This document shows positions 21,131-32,336 of a DNA stretch of 64,000 bases, piece after piece. Numbering within the stretch: the stretch's first letter is position 1; every line of letters starts with the position of its first letter. The stretch is from Rhizophagus irregularis (lineage: Eukaryota; Glomeromycota; Glomeromycetes; Glomerales; Glomeraceae): positions 4,402,001 to 4,466,000 of the forward strand of contig NC_089436.1 in the NCBI RefSeq assembly GCF_026210795.1, read 5' to 3'. The notes under the pieces were generated by a model. That model did not search any database. It was not told the DNA's origin and saw only the letters and a list, made by a program, of their open reading frames with translations. A program made the translations under genes and the position numbers.

Positions 21131-23636
21131 GAAAACTCTCCCCCCTTTCCGATTTTTTTGTTAACAAACCGCAGTAATATAAATTTTTTCACAAACACTT
21201 ATATTTTTGTAAGGAGCGAGGACCACTTGGTGGCCTCTACGGAAAGGTCTCCTTTTATTACCCTTGACCTTTGAGAGATATGGATACAGAAGTTATATCT
21301 GTTCCCGTTCAGCTGGTTCATAACGACCAGACTACTTTACCTTTACCTCTTCTTTCTCCCTCAAAAACGTTTAATAATACGTCCAATTTTCATAAAAATA
21401 CTTTTCTTGTCTCTGTGAAAAAATTTCACGTGATGACAAAATGCCGAACCGGTTATAACAAGATTTACGAATTCAGGCGCTCAAAAAGTTTCCTTTTTGA
21501 GCTTGCTGATGTTTTCTCGGACACCAATAATCTTCATTTATTTTTACACACCAATGATTATCACATGGATTCTACGCCTATTCGATACACATCCACGAGC
21601 TATTTGCCTAACACAAAATATCAAATTAGTAAAATGCTCACACACTTTTTTACCTTACAAAAAGTTTTACCCCAACGTATTCAACAAAAGTATTTTGATT
21701 TGATTCGCCAGAAATTACTGGATCGAATCGACTTTATCAAGTCACGTGCTTCTAATAGAACTTTGAAGAACACTCATACAAAAACTTTCTTCTCGTTTTC
21801 TTATAAGCGCTATCGCTTCCACTTTGGTATTTACGTTCCTTGTGAACATGTTTGCACACCCGCTTTATCTAATTCTCTTACCCGGTGTCATAGCCCGAGC
21901 CCTTTCGTCATGTCTTTAAATAGACGTGCTTGTGGTACTCATCAACCTGAATTTTCGAGAACAAAAATTAATCACCATTTGAAACCTGTGCCTGAATTGG
22001 ACCCAGGATATACGAATTCAAAATCTTCACACGCTAATCATGTATACGATCTTTGGCAACATCGATGGAAAAATGAGATCTTTTCCAACCGCCTTGGCAT
22101 TCAGTACAATGTATGCTATGTGGCTAACAGTACTAATTTCGTGCGCAAACATCCAGGCGCCTATATTTACAGGAAACACCTTTCGAATTTCAAACTCAAT
22201 CATAGCAGTAATCCTGCAACGAAGCGCAAACAGGAAACCCGCTTCAAGAGACATTGTGCAAGGGTGCTTAAAACTATTGACCCTACCTCCCGCACTTTGA
22301 AAGATGACAAACTCTCAGCTGGAAGACGTTTTCGCTTCCTATTCGATGAATCACAACATATCTACTCACCTCTTCACCATTTGAAATTCAAAAAATTTTC
22401 AACGGAGAAATTATTACCTGATCCTGATGATTATACATTTAAAATACCTCATCACACGCTGCCGAATTGCAGCACTACGTCACAACCTTTGACCTTATCT
22501 AGGCCTTCTGGCGTTAATACTATCCCTCACTATTTGAATGCCGCAGAAATCGAGGCTCTCATGGATTCGTTAGAACCACTTCCTCGTAGCACTATATACT
22601 ATGGTTATAATCCCGTAGACCCGTCTAAAGTGAATAGTAGTTACTATTTGCAATACAACCCCTTTGAACCTGACTTACCCCCGACTACCCATATACGTCG
22701 GTCTAACCCTTTAGATTACGACTCATCCGCCGCTAACGGTATGGGCACCACACTTAAACATTATTATCGTCGAGGAATATCAACTCGACAACTGACGGTT
22801 CATACTAATGGATTTCACGAGCAGATGAACCAACCCCCACCCCCTCCAATGCCTTGCAAAAAGAAACAACATCGCAAGTGGAAGAAATGGGTGGAAAAAT
22901 ATCAAGATTACTACGACTATACGTGCATACCGTACGCTCCTCGGCCTTGTCACCCGGCTGAATACCATATAGATCTCTTTGGTTTACCTTCATACACCTC
23001 AGATGAAACTAAATCGGTGGAATACCGACCTAACAAGAGGGACACTTTGTCCTATCCTTCCGCTTCGTCACAATCACATGACCACAAACGAACAAGACCA
23101 GCGAATAGTTCCCCTACCGACTCCCTATTTTCTAGTCTTAATTCTAATTAATTTAGTTTTTCTTATTCTATATATGTATATTGTTCATGTAATGAGTCTT
23201 AAACACTTTTTTCCTATTTTACATTCTACATTTTGGCGTCTATGAATTACCCTTACGTCATCATGCACGTTTGTATATGTATCAAACAATTTAAAATAGT
23301 GTGAACCATTCCACTTATGACAGTATTGACAAGTGGCAGCCTTAGGGCTGAAAGCAAAATACGGGTTTTATTAATTTTTCTTGTTTTTTTTCTTGGGATT
23401 TTGGTAAAATTGTTTTTTACTTTTTTCTTTTTGCTTTTTCTTTTTTTATTTCAAGGCGGGTGTTCTTGGGAAAGTTCGTGGTTCTGACTCGTGTTCACCT
23501 ACTCCATAAAAGAACAGAATTCGTCACGCTTCGGGGTGGCTTGCCTGTAGTGATAGTATTATAGATAGAACTTTACGTTCTCTGTATAATTGAATCTACG
23601 GGTTCGCTTTTCTGTTTTCTAAAAATAAAAAAAAAA
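21131..23636 (+). mobile_element. A-tailed retroposed element (LINE-like, no reverse transcriptase)
   Basis: The 17-bp word TTGAAAGACAATTTTCA stands at both 21114-21130 and 23637-23653. The sequence between them ends in an A-rich tail (CTAAAAATAAAAAAAAAA). These are the marks of target-primed reverse transcription, as used by LINEs and their parasites. There are no long terminal repeats. The 5' leader holds a hairpin GAGGACCACTTGGTGGCCTC near 21219-21238. One long ORF (21280-23151) fills most of the element and a 480-bp 3' untranslated part follows. No reverse transcriptase, endonuclease or RNase H motif is visible, so the element would need help in trans. It could also be a retrocopy of a host mRNA. 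Codon use is richer in G/C than in neighbouring genes. Confidence 0.7.
21280..23151 (+). CDS. Unrecognised 623-residue protein inside the retroposed element
   Basis: The frame is open upstream to a TTG at 21271, but the first ATG (MDTEVISVPVQLVHND) is at 21280 and is preferred. The protein is rich in His, Tyr, Arg, Ser and Thr and has scattered cysteines (GIYVPCEHVCTPAL). It has a polyproline patch (NQPPPPPMPCKKKQHRKWKK) near residues 517-536 and a Ser-rich polar C-terminus. No signal peptide and no membrane segment. I see no YxDD box, no endonuclease or integrase signature and no CCHC knuckle. Basic, proline-containing proteins of this kind are often nucleic-acid-binding first ORFs of non-LTR elements, but that is inference from the surrounding structure. 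An intact 1.9-kb frame in a region full of broken genes implies recent arrival or selection. Function unknown. Confidence 0.55.
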   Translation: MDTEVISVPVQLVHNDQTTLPLPLLSPSKTFNNTSNFHKNTFLVSVKKFHVMTKCRTGYNKIYEFRRSKSFLFELADVFSDTNNLHLFLHTNDYHMDSTPIRYTSTSYLPNTKYQISKMLTHFFTLQKVLPQRIQQKYFDLIRQKLLDRIDFIKSRASNRTLKNTHTKTFFSFSYKRYRFHFGIYVPCEHVCTPALSNSLTRCHSPSPFVMSLNRRACGTHQPEFSRTKINHHLKPVPELDPGYTNSKSSHANHVYDLWQHRWKNEIFSNRLGIQYNVCYVANSTNFVRKHPGAYIYRKHLSNFKLNHSSNPATKRKQETRFKRHCARVLKTIDPTSRTLKDDKLSAGRRFRFLFDESQHIYSPLHHLKFKKFSTEKLLPDPDDYTFKIPHHTLPNCSTTSQPLTLSRPSGVNTIPHYLNAAEIEALMDSLEPLPRSTIYYGYNPVDPSKVNSSYYLQYNPFEPDLPPTTHIRRSNPLDYDSSAANGMGTTLKHYYRRGISTRQLTVHTNGFHEQMNQPPPPPMPCKKKQHRKWKKWVEKYQDYYDYTCIPYAPRPCHPAEYHIDLFGLPSYTSDETKSVEYRPNKRDTLSYPSASSQSHDHKRTRPANSSPTDSLFSSLNSN

Positions 23637-23653
23637 TTGAAAGACAATTTTCA

Positions 23654-24800
23654 AATAATTCTTTCGGTATTGGTATTAATAAACATTGGATCAGATGGTA
23701 CAAAGGAAGGAGCAGGGATCGTTGGCAATTAACTAGGGACTTGACGGTAGAAGAAATGGGGAATGTAAAAAGAGTGAATATGAATTTGTGAAGAAGGTAG
23801 TGAATAGAGATTCTTTCACAGGTCGTTTTGCTAAGATTCTTATCAACGCGGCCATTACGAATCTATCAACTTTCAATCGCCGGAGTTGATTTCCGAAAAA
23901 ATTCTTTTGAAATCGGAAAACTGCAGTCACGTGATTCATCGGCAAAATGTTTATCCAGATAAGTACTATCAGAAGTTGTTTTAACCGGAACTTCACCAAA
24001 TGGAAAATTATAGTGTATTTTAAGGATCAAAAATCAACGGAGGCAGCGGTGGAAGAGTCATTAGAACAGGGATCGCTGGAGAGAGTATGGAAAGTGAGAA
24101 ATTTCAAAAAGAGAAAGTGGTGAAAGAGAAAACGGTAGGCAGACAAGAGACAGCGCCGATCAGGTACACGGGATTCATAGGACAATGTGAAAGGGATTTC
24201 ACTGAGTCTCATTTGGATACGTCTCCACAAAGAATTTATTCAGAATTAGGTAGTATTAGTATGTATCAGCATCCGAAAAATCCAAATAATGACAAAGTGT
24301 GATGAAGCTGCGTTAACGGAAAATTAAGTTGTGGATGAAATTGATAAGTATAGAAAGGGAGTTGAAGATGATGCACCGATTTCTACGGTAGCGAGTAAGA
24401 AATTACAAAAAGATTACGTTACCACAGATGAGGCCGTAAAAATTATTAACGATCATAGAGAGAAGAATTTCGAAGAGGAACGAATTCCTTATAAAAAATA
24501 TGACCCATATGTATGACTTTGCCAACAAAGGATAAAATGGCAGACGTAACTCCAAAATATGACGAATTAAAAGAAGCTTTTGTGAAATGTGAAGAATAGA
24601 TGGAATGGGAAGCTATAGAAAAGGATGCGGTAAGAATGGAGAAAACAAAGCGTCGTTTACACGGCGGAATCACATGATGTGATACAAAAATTCACTTTAA
24701 ACGATGAGTTTACAAATCGCGAGACGGATATTAAGATTTAAGAATATGAATGAAAAAGAGCAACAAGACCTAAGGAAAAGAAGTATCAAAAAAGATGGAT
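23654..24800 (+). pseudogene. Eroded gene, right part after the retroposed element
   Basis: Joined in frame to the left flank, the target read FERQFS-NNSFGIGINKHWIRW. It continues RDRWQLTRDLTVEEMGNVKR, after a shift EFVKKVVNRDSFTGRFAKIL, and later EAAVEESLEQGSLERVW, KKLQKDYVTTDEAVKIINDH and KNFEEERIPYKKYDPYV (24331-24516). Many stops and shifts interrupt it. The decay probably predates or accompanied the insertion at 21131. Family not recognised. The region also holds TCACGTGA at 23927-23934. Confidence 0.35.
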
Positions 24801-25697
24801 GGTGGAACGAGAGTAAGTCATATTTTTGTTGAAGTTACGTATTTTACGTTATAAAAATTTCCAACAAGAAATAGTTAGGATTAATGTTTAATGTACTAGT
24901 TTAATTTAGATAGATCCCTTATTGACATGATGCTTTGATGCTTTTGCGTCCACGTTATAATCATTTATGCTGTAATAAATTTTTATAATACTAGTTAACT
25001 AGTAAAGGGTGTTAAAAAAAAAAAAAAAAAAAAAAATTTCAATATAATAAAAACAAGATCAGTATCATTCCAATACAGAAAATGTTGACTATACAAATAT
25101 GCGCCGTATAGTACTTCCCTGCCAGTTCTGCCATAAAAAAATATCCCGGGTAATTCAATTTCTTAAATAGGGTAGATTGATTTATACCCGGGTACTTTAG
25201 TAAGTGCTATACGGATAGATTCCAATAAATGGATAATTGAAAAACACTAAACAAGGAACACGACTGCAAATATTAAGAGCATTAAATTCATTACTTATGA
25301 TATATTATTCTTCTAATACAATTTATTTCCAAAATTTGTATTTAACAGTCCACGGTAACCTATCGAATTTTATTCTTTAAAAATAGGGAGTCTAAGGACA
25401 CGAACTCAGTTTTATAGTAAAGTGATTACATGATCCATTGTTACTTTTTTTTGACTTAATTTATTTAAAGATATTTCTATTTACTATTTTAAAATTAGCA
25501 TAAATTTTGTTGTAAGCTTTCCTAAACTGAAGTAAACATCCTAATTCAAAACCCACAAAAGAAATGGTCATTACCAGAGTTGTAAATCAATTAGGCGACT
25601 GGAGATCGCTATCTTTCTGAGATTTTTCTAGGATACTAAAAAAATGGAAAAAAAATAGAAGTCCCACTAGTTCCAACTATAACAATAGAATCAGCAG
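24801..25697. other. Gap with poly-A tract and small palindrome
   Basis: A run of about 22 A at 25015-25036 could be an old retroposition tail. An imperfect palindrome lies at 25104-25214. No gene supported. Confidence 0.45.
25104..25214. repeat. Short fold-back element
   Basis: CCGTATAGTACTT at the left is inverted as AAGTGCTATACGG at the right. Inside, TATCCCGGGTAATTCAAT pairs with GATTTATACCCGGGTA. The 111-bp unit could form a hairpin and resembles a tiny transposon, but I find no target duplication. Confidence 0.45.
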
Positions 25698-25985
25698 CTA
25701 TTGGAAGATCCTTGATTTGATTGCCACGTGATTCACGTTATGGCTTTTAGGTCTTCTTGTTCCTAGTACTACTATCACACTCTTTCCTTGAAGAATTTCA
25801 TCCTTCTCAATAGTTTCAGGAGAACGTCGTAGTTCTTGAATTTCGATGATTAACGGAGTATTTATTGCATATATTAATACTTTATGTTTGTTGAAGTATA
25901 ATATCTTTTTTAGCCGTTCAGTTAATTTATTTAAAATTGAGTAAGAGTTCGTACGTATCACGCATTCAGCGAAGTTGTTTTGCAT
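25698..25985 (-). other. ORF of 95 codons, possibly a gene fragment
   Basis: The frame MQNNFAECVIRTNSYSILNK ... KHKVLIYAINTPLIIEIQEL ... ILQGKSVIVVLGTRR has protein-like composition, unlike the random A/T-rich ORFs around it. Upstream codons in the same frame give no clear start or splice acceptor. I cannot name a family. It may be a remnant of a larger gene. Confidence 0.2.
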
Positions 25986-26754
25986 ACCGTTGGAGACGTT
26001 GCGGGTAACTGCTTGAAACTTATCTAGTTTATTCTTTAATAATGCGTGTATATTTCATCATGCATGTGATGATTTGCGTCAATTGTAAACAGTTTCTTTT
26101 CACAAATGACTATACTAAAACTTTATATATTTACAATAAATTTACCTACCCGACAAATTATATTCGGATGAAAAATGCGTTTTAATTAAAGTTCAATTTA
26201 TTTTTATTTTTTATTTTATTTTTAATATTACGACAAGAACAGAGTAGTGTACAAAACAAAGATTGCTAACCCAAAAAAAGGCAGACATATAAGTCACCGA
26301 CTAAAAGGCGTAACCAGTCTTAAAATTCCAATTTATAAAACAAATTAGTATTAATTATTATCATTTTCGAAAACATTGACAATTTGCGATGTTGTCATGT
26401 GACTTTTCGTGTGATACGAATTTTAACATCTTTGTATTAGGGTTTTTTTTAAATACATTTTAAAAAAAGTCTAAGCGATCGGTAAACAATCGGTATCATG
26501 TGACTTCAAATTTAGAAAATTCCTCGTAACACGTTCTCACGTGAACTTCAATTCCATTTTTATTTAGCGTTTATCCAGGGGATTAAGTGATTAACATATT
26601 TAATCCAAATTTGAAATAGGTAAATAGGCGGATTAGTGTAACAAAAAAAAAAGTTATTATTTTCTATAAAAAAGTAAGAATTTGTACGCCGCATTTCAAA
26701 TTATTTAATATTTTTTTTTCTCTCTCTCTCTCAAATATCTCAAATATTCAAAAG
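25986..26754. other. Upstream region of the first F-box gene
   Basis: No gene. It contains TCACGTGA at 26537-26544 (about 210 bp before the F-box start), related TCATGTGA-type words near 26395 and 26495, and a (TC)n tract at about 26719-26732 just ahead of the ATG. Confidence 0.4.
26537..26544. promoter_or_regulatory. TCACGTGA palindrome upstream of the F-box gene
   Basis: An exact E-box core CACGTG with flanking T and A, the kind of site bound by basic helix-loop-helix factors such as yeast Cbf1. Function here is inferred from position only. Confidence 0.3.
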
Positions 26755-28200
26755 ATGTTACGACTCAACGTAGATTGTCTTGTACTTATTTTTGATGAAT
26801 TGCAAGATAAAGAATCTTTATATTCTTGCCTTTTGGTTAATAGAGAATGGTGTAGATTAGTGGTACCTATATTATGGAAAAATTATTCATGGTGTAACGT
26901 TGATGAATTTAATTTTTTCAATACTATACTTTCTTGGTTATCAACATCATCAAAAAAGATTTTATCAGATAATGATATTAAATTACCTTCAACAACACTT
27001 TTAAAACCTCCATTATTTAATTATATTAGTTTTTGTAGATTTCCAGAAACAGAAATCATAAATAGGATGATAGAAATGGTATTAGAGAAACAAAATGATA
27101 ATAATAAGAGAAATATTTTAGAACAAGAAATTTATAAATTATTTATTAGTCAATGTAAAAATGTTAAAGAATTTGTATGGAGAACTTCACAACCATTATC
27201 ATTATTCCCAGGAGCATCAAAATGTTTCTCACAATTATATAGATTAACTATAGATCTTGATTATATAAATTCTAATTCTCTTAATGAGATGGCGAAAATT
27301 TGTAAAGATTTGAATATATTATCTATTAATAATTGTTCACAAGATTTTCCTGGATTAATTTCTTTAATTGATGCTCAAAGAAATTTAAATTTTGTAACCA
27401 TTTGTAATAATAGTAATAATATTAATAATAATAAAAAAAATTGTGAAGAATTAAGCAAAGCATTAACAAGGAAAGGAAATACAATAAATTATCTTCATTT
27501 GGATTCAGTAAATACCATTATTCCACCTTCATTCTTAACATCACTTGTAAATTTAACATGGATATTAGTTTATAATGATGAACAATATGAAGATTTAGAA
27601 AAGATTAAAGAATTTCAAAAATATCTTGCAATTTCTGAATATCCTGATCTTAGATCTCTTAATATTACTGGATTATTATGTTTTAAAGAATTATCAATGT
27701 TAATTGAAAAGACGAAAGGGAATATTTCACGTATATATATTTATACAATAAATATAGCTAATAGAGCTGCAACAAATACAGGAATGTTAATTAAATCAAT
27801 TGCAAAAAATTGTCCAAAAATTAAATTTTTACGTACATATCTTGAACCAGAAGATTTTATTCATGTAAAATCATTATTATTAAATTGTAGAAATTTAGAA
27901 GATATAAGTTTTGATAATATTAATTTTATTATAAATGAAAATGATGATGATGTGGGTGATGAATTATTAAATATTTTAACAAAATTTTCTCCAAAATCTT
28001 TAACTCATATAACAATTAGTGGAAGTTGGAAATATTCTCTTGATTCTTTTGAACGATTTTTTGCAAGTTATAGAAAGAAATCTTTACTTCATTTTTATAT
28101 AGAATATCATTATGATAAATATTATATTACAGAATATCATAGAATGGTTATTAGGAAATATGTTGACGAAGGAGTTATAAAATATCAAGATCATATATAA
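26755..28200 (+). CDS. F-box protein with leucine-rich-like repeats, paralog 1
   Basis: A single exon of 481 codons. The N-terminus LNVDCLVLIFDELQDKESLYS followed by CLLVNREWCRLVVPILWKN is an F-box, the roughly 40-residue module that docks a protein onto Skp1 in SCF ubiquitin ligases. The rest is built of irregular leucine-rich segments (for example NLNILSINNC, FIHVKSLLLNCRNLEDISF) that would select the substrate. It is closely related along its whole length to the protein at 59747-61219; both contain LEQEIYKLF, QPLSLFPGA and a conserved KSLLLNC block. F-box proteins with this layout are strongly expanded in Rhizophagus-type genomes. Likely cytosolic or nuclear. The start is the first ATG after a (TC)n tract. 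The substrate is unknown. Confidence 0.85.
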   Translation: MLRLNVDCLVLIFDELQDKESLYSCLLVNREWCRLVVPILWKNYSWCNVDEFNFFNTILSWLSTSSKKILSDNDIKLPSTTLLKPPLFNYISFCRFPETEIINRMIEMVLEKQNDNNKRNILEQEIYKLFISQCKNVKEFVWRTSQPLSLFPGASKCFSQLYRLTIDLDYINSNSLNEMAKICKDLNILSINNCSQDFPGLISLIDAQRNLNFVTICNNSNNINNNKKNCEELSKALTRKGNTINYLHLDSVNTIIPPSFLTSLVNLTWILVYNDEQYEDLEKIKEFQKYLAISEYPDLRSLNITGLLCFKELSMLIEKTKGNISRIYIYTINIANRAATNTGMLIKSIAKNCPKIKFLRTYLEPEDFIHVKSLLLNCRNLEDISFDNINFIINENDDDVGDELLNILTKFSPKSLTHITISGSWKYSLDSFERFFASYRKKSLLHFYIEYHYDKYYITEYHRMVIRKYVDEGVIKYQDHI

Positions 28201-30772
28201 AATATATTTATTTATAATTAGTAGTTTATAAAGATGAAAGGCTTTATGATGGATTTGGATCGTATAAAATTTGAATTATAGAACAAGGAATATAGAGAAA
28301 GTTAATCCCAAGAAGAAAAGAAATTATATAAGAGAAGTTTACGTGGTTCCGGGATTCATGAACATCGTAATTGTAACGTTTAAGGCACGCTCTGCTCCCG
28401 GTCCCTCTAAAGCGACAAGATCCTCTAATATAACGCCTAAGAGTTTCCGGGAAATACTTGAGAATGAAGGAGAATATATTTTTGTTTTTTAGCATTTTTA
28501 TATTACACATACAAATTATTTATTTATTTTTTTTTAAAATAAAATATAATTTACGTACTAATTATTCTTGCTTTATATTTTGAATAATAACATGTTATAC
28601 TGTAATTAAGTTCATTTAAATTAAGATTATGATCTGTATACTAAATGATATTTATGTTAATAAACTGATTAAGGCTTATATTTACTTTACTAATAAAGAA
28701 TCAACTACAACAAAATACTATTAAAACAGCTGCTAATAGGTATAATTTATTATTTTTACTATTAATTTATAAATCCTCGTTTTGATTTTAATTTTCCTTT
28801 ATTTAATCCTAATGATTAATTCTTAGTTATATAAAGAATTTTCTGCTGTATAGAGAAACACTTTGAACTAGTGGTGTCAAGCAGGTCATATAAATTTTAA
28901 CGCTTTGAAAGTGGTTTAAATATTTATAATGAAAGCAAATTAAAGTACCATTTAATATAAAATATTTATTATCTCACAAGATACTTATAGGTATAGTAAA
29001 ATTTTTAGATAATATATAAATACGATAAAGATTTCTGGCAAATTATTCCACTCTGACACTTATTCCCCAGATTCTTGTATTGTTGCTGTAAAATAAATCT
29101 TTTATTAATGTCTAAATTCTGCGAAATCCATTTGCACCTTAATACCCTACGTCCCTACCCATGCAGTATTCTTATAATTAAAATTTTTTGACGACCAAAA
29201 TTTTCTATAATTTTTTTCAACGCTATTTTAATTCAAAAATTTAATTTACCCTCAATAAAGTTATGATTTACATGCTGACATTCTGAGTAATTATTATGGA
29301 CGTTCTAACTGATACATCCTAAGCATAACCAGATTCATTATTTCTAAATTATTTGATAATTAATACTTGATCCACCCGATTTTCCAATTCTCTGGCGACT
29401 ATTTTGCAAATTAAAATGACACTTTTGATTATGTTCAAAGGTTGAAAACCCTACATTATAATTCTCGAAACTTACTTCGCTACTAGAATTGCATTATACC
29501 GAAAACTACTCGATTGTCAAAGGATTTTTTTTTTTATCAATCAAATTCAATATTATTTAATGTCTACCGCATTAACCAATAAATTGATCATCTGTGAACT
29601 CAGTTATCTTGAATAGTAGGACAACACCTATAATAATAGAGTTATACAGATCCCACTGAAAATATTATCTATGCGACTTTATATTAATCATGCAAACAGC
29701 TTACTGTATTTTAATATAATCTCCATTACATCAGATTAACAGAACTTTCTACAATCATGTAAATTCTTTTCATCTTTACATAAAATTATTCATGTTATTA
29801 TAATTTGGACTTTTACTAAATCTTGTTATAATGAATATGTCATCGTTTCTTAAAATTTTTTTCAAGTCAAAAGGCCAAAGATTTAATATGAAAGGAAAAT
29901 TAGATATATTCCATAATGTTCAAATGACATGTTGTAAGGAGATTACCATAAAAGAAAGTGTAGTGAACAATCGTTAACGGAAATTGTTATCATTTCAGAA
30001 AGTGTGTATTTTATTGCCCGTCATATCGGAGATGAGCGCAATAATTACTGGTCATTCGGAAATTAAAAAAAACACTTGTGCTTTTACAATCAATGGTGAA
30101 AATTTTACCAGATTGTCTGGCCGTCATATCAAAAATTTTATTTGATTTCATGATCAACGTACAGTACGTAAATATTATAACTTTGAATATTAATAAAATT
30201 ATTTTATAATTTCAAATATTATCAATAAAAGTTGCTCGATTTTAAGATCAGAAATGGGTTGATTCTTGATTCAAAATTAACGAACAGCACAAGTGCAGGA
30301 GGCACATGTAATTAAAATGTCCTGTAATTTATAACAAAATAATGACAGTTTGGAATTTCTAGACACTTCCAGACATTCCTTTTTTTGAATTGATCTTGCT
30401 TTATATGTTTATAGTTCACGCCAAATGATGACGACATACAGTCTGAACTTTCCGGTTACTTCCGGACTTTCCTTTTTTGGATTGATCTTTTACAGTTCAC
30501 TGTATTTTCCCGGAAATGACGTAATAAAAATTATATAGGGCATCTAATCTCATGTTTAGTTAGAATTGCTGTGACTGATTCAGATTCACTACTTTTGATC
30601 ATGACGTATTAAAAAATCGCGTAGTTTATAAACACATGATATCAATGATGTAATGATGTAAATGTGATCCAATCGGCACTATTTATGTATTTAGTAAGGT
30701 TTCATCAGCATAATAAGTTTGATTTTACGTAATATATAATAAAAAAGATTAGTAATCAAAATTTTTTTTTGT
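28201..30772. other. Long gap, no supported gene
   Basis: A 73-codon ORF at 28271-28492 (containing RSAPGPSKATRSSNITPKSF) has more G/C than its surroundings but no family or splice context. A direct duplication of about 45 bp (ACTTCCaGAC, CCTTTTTTG, ATTGATCTT, AGTTCAC) occurs at 30363-30420 and 30456-30501, upstream of the bZIP gene. The rest is A/T-rich. Confidence 0.4.
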
Positions 30773-31879
30773 ATGATAAATAATTCCTTTTCTCTTCTCT
30801 CTTTTGTAAAAATAACGAGGAGGCGTATCAAGAAAAGTAAAACTTTACGAAAGTCGGACAATCCAAAAATAAAATCAAATAACAAACTTCAAATAAAAAG
30901 GCATTTTTACGTGGTTTACCCTGTTTATAATCAGTTATCATCAATGACACATCAGAAAAAACATCCTGGTTATACCGTTAATTCAATTACGTTCTATAAT
31001 CCTCCTTATAATTCTCAACAAACGACAGCTGTGAATCAACAACATTTACAACAAGCGCCTTTGAGTTTTCCTTCTCCACAATATGTTTCTTACGCTCCTC
31101 TTATTTCAAGTCCTTCAAGTTCAACAGCAGAAACTTCTATAGCAGCAAATTTATCTCATCAAGTTCATTCTACGATGCAAGCACATCCTCCATCAACTGT
31201 TAATCTTCAACAGTTGTCCCCACAATTTTTTCATCTCTATCCTCAACTTGTAATTCCATCATTTACACCTATTTCAGCAGATGTAAAGGTCGCTAAGGTC
31301 ATTTCATCATCATCAGATGCACCATCTTCAACTAATGTAAAGGTTGCTAAAGTTCAAGTGAAGGACGTTTCATCATCATCAAATACATCATCATCAGCTA
31401 TAAATAACGTTAAAGTCTTTTCATCATCATCAAATACATCATCATCAGCTATAAATAATGTTAAAGTCTTTTCATCATCATCAAATACACTATCTTCAAT
31501 TGACGTAAAAGACGTTAATCTCGTTTTATCTACAGATAAGAAAATCCAGCGATTGGAGAGAAATCGTCTTGCAGCTAGAGAATGTAGAGAACGTAGAAAG
31601 GCATATATTATAAATTTGGAAAATAGAACAAGTAAATTAGAAGATGATAACTTGATTTTAAGATATCAAATTCAAGAATTAACCACTAAATTAGAATTGA
31701 TGGAGTATATAAATCAAGATAATATCCGATTGGAAAATGAAGTTAGGGAATTAAAAAAAAGAATAATGGGACAAGCAAACAAATGTGCTAGAGTCATAAA
31801 TGATGATGTTGTTATTATTGATGATGACTATGACTATGATGATGTTAGAATCGTGAAAACGGAATCAGAGGATCGTTAG
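30773..31879 (+). CDS. bZIP transcription factor
   Basis: A single exon of 368 codons from the first ATG. The preceding context is poor, and MTHQKKHPGY at 30944 may be the real start because the first 57 residues look like translated leader. Residues from about 90 to 250 are low-complexity Ser/Thr/Pro/Gln, as in activation regions. The basic region RLERNRLAARECRERRKAY keeps the bZIP pattern N-x-x-A-A-R-x-C-R and is followed by a leucine zipper with heptad residues (NLENRTSKLEDDNLILRYQI ... LTTKLE). The C-terminus is acidic (DDVVIIDDDYDYDD). bZIP factors bind DNA as dimers in the nucleus. The basic region resembles the ATF/CREB and Atf1-like class, but the subclass is not certain. A 54-bp in-frame tandem repeat lies in the linker (about 31390-31490). 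Confidence 0.88.
   Translation: MINNSFSLLSFVKITRRRIKKSKTLRKSDNPKIKSNNKLQIKRHFYVVYPVYNQLSSMTHQKKHPGYTVNSITFYNPPYNSQQTTAVNQQHLQQAPLSFPSPQYVSYAPLISSPSSSTAETSIAANLSHQVHSTMQAHPPSTVNLQQLSPQFFHLYPQLVIPSFTPISADVKVAKVISSSSDAPSSTNVKVAKVQVKDVSSSSNTSSSAINNVKVFSSSSNTSSSAINNVKVFSSSSNTLSSIDVKDVNLVLSTDKKIQRLERNRLAARECRERRKAYIINLENRTSKLEDDNLILRYQIQELTTKLELMEYINQDNIRLENEVRELKKRIMGQANKCARVINDDVVIIDDDYDYDDVRIVKTESEDR
31390..31495 (+). repeat. In-frame coding repeat of the bZIP linker
   Basis: Two nearly identical 54-bp units, plus a partial third, encode SSSSNTSSSAINNVKVF. The nucleotide identity is high enough that slippage or unequal exchange is recent. Confidence 0.75.
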
Positions 31880-32336
31880 TTCTGTAATACTAAAAGGTTT
31901 TACGTATTCGGCAAGGTTAATATAGCGCTTATTTTTCTGCATAATGGAATAATTAGGTTAGTTATTTTAACCGCAGGTTTCGTATGTACCTTGTGTTTTT
32001 TTATCGCAGTTATTCCTAATTACCAGGATTTTTTTTTTCTTGCAGGTATTATGGTATTATTGTAGATATTAATTATAGTATATATTTTTTTACATTGTAC
32101 AACATATAACATATGGGAAACATTTATCATATAAATTATTTAGATCCATATTCATGTGAATTCAAAAGGATATGTCTATGTTAAATGCATATTAATTGTT
32201 AATAAAATTCTCTAAATTACGCTACAATGCATGTTTCACGTAAAATTCTTTTATTTATAAAATTGATAAATCAAAAAAATATTGTTAATATAAATATAAT
32301 GTATCTATTTATAAATAAAATCTATCAGAATTTCCC
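31880..32336. other. Convergent 3' region
   Basis: A/T-rich spacer between the ends of the bZIP gene (plus) and the reductase gene (minus). Poly-T/A runs are present; no gene seen. Confidence 0.4.

Noticed and set aside
25698-25985. Assigning this ORF to a polymerase or RNase H fragment
   Set aside because: No catalytic residues or motif order could be found; left as an unassigned ORF.
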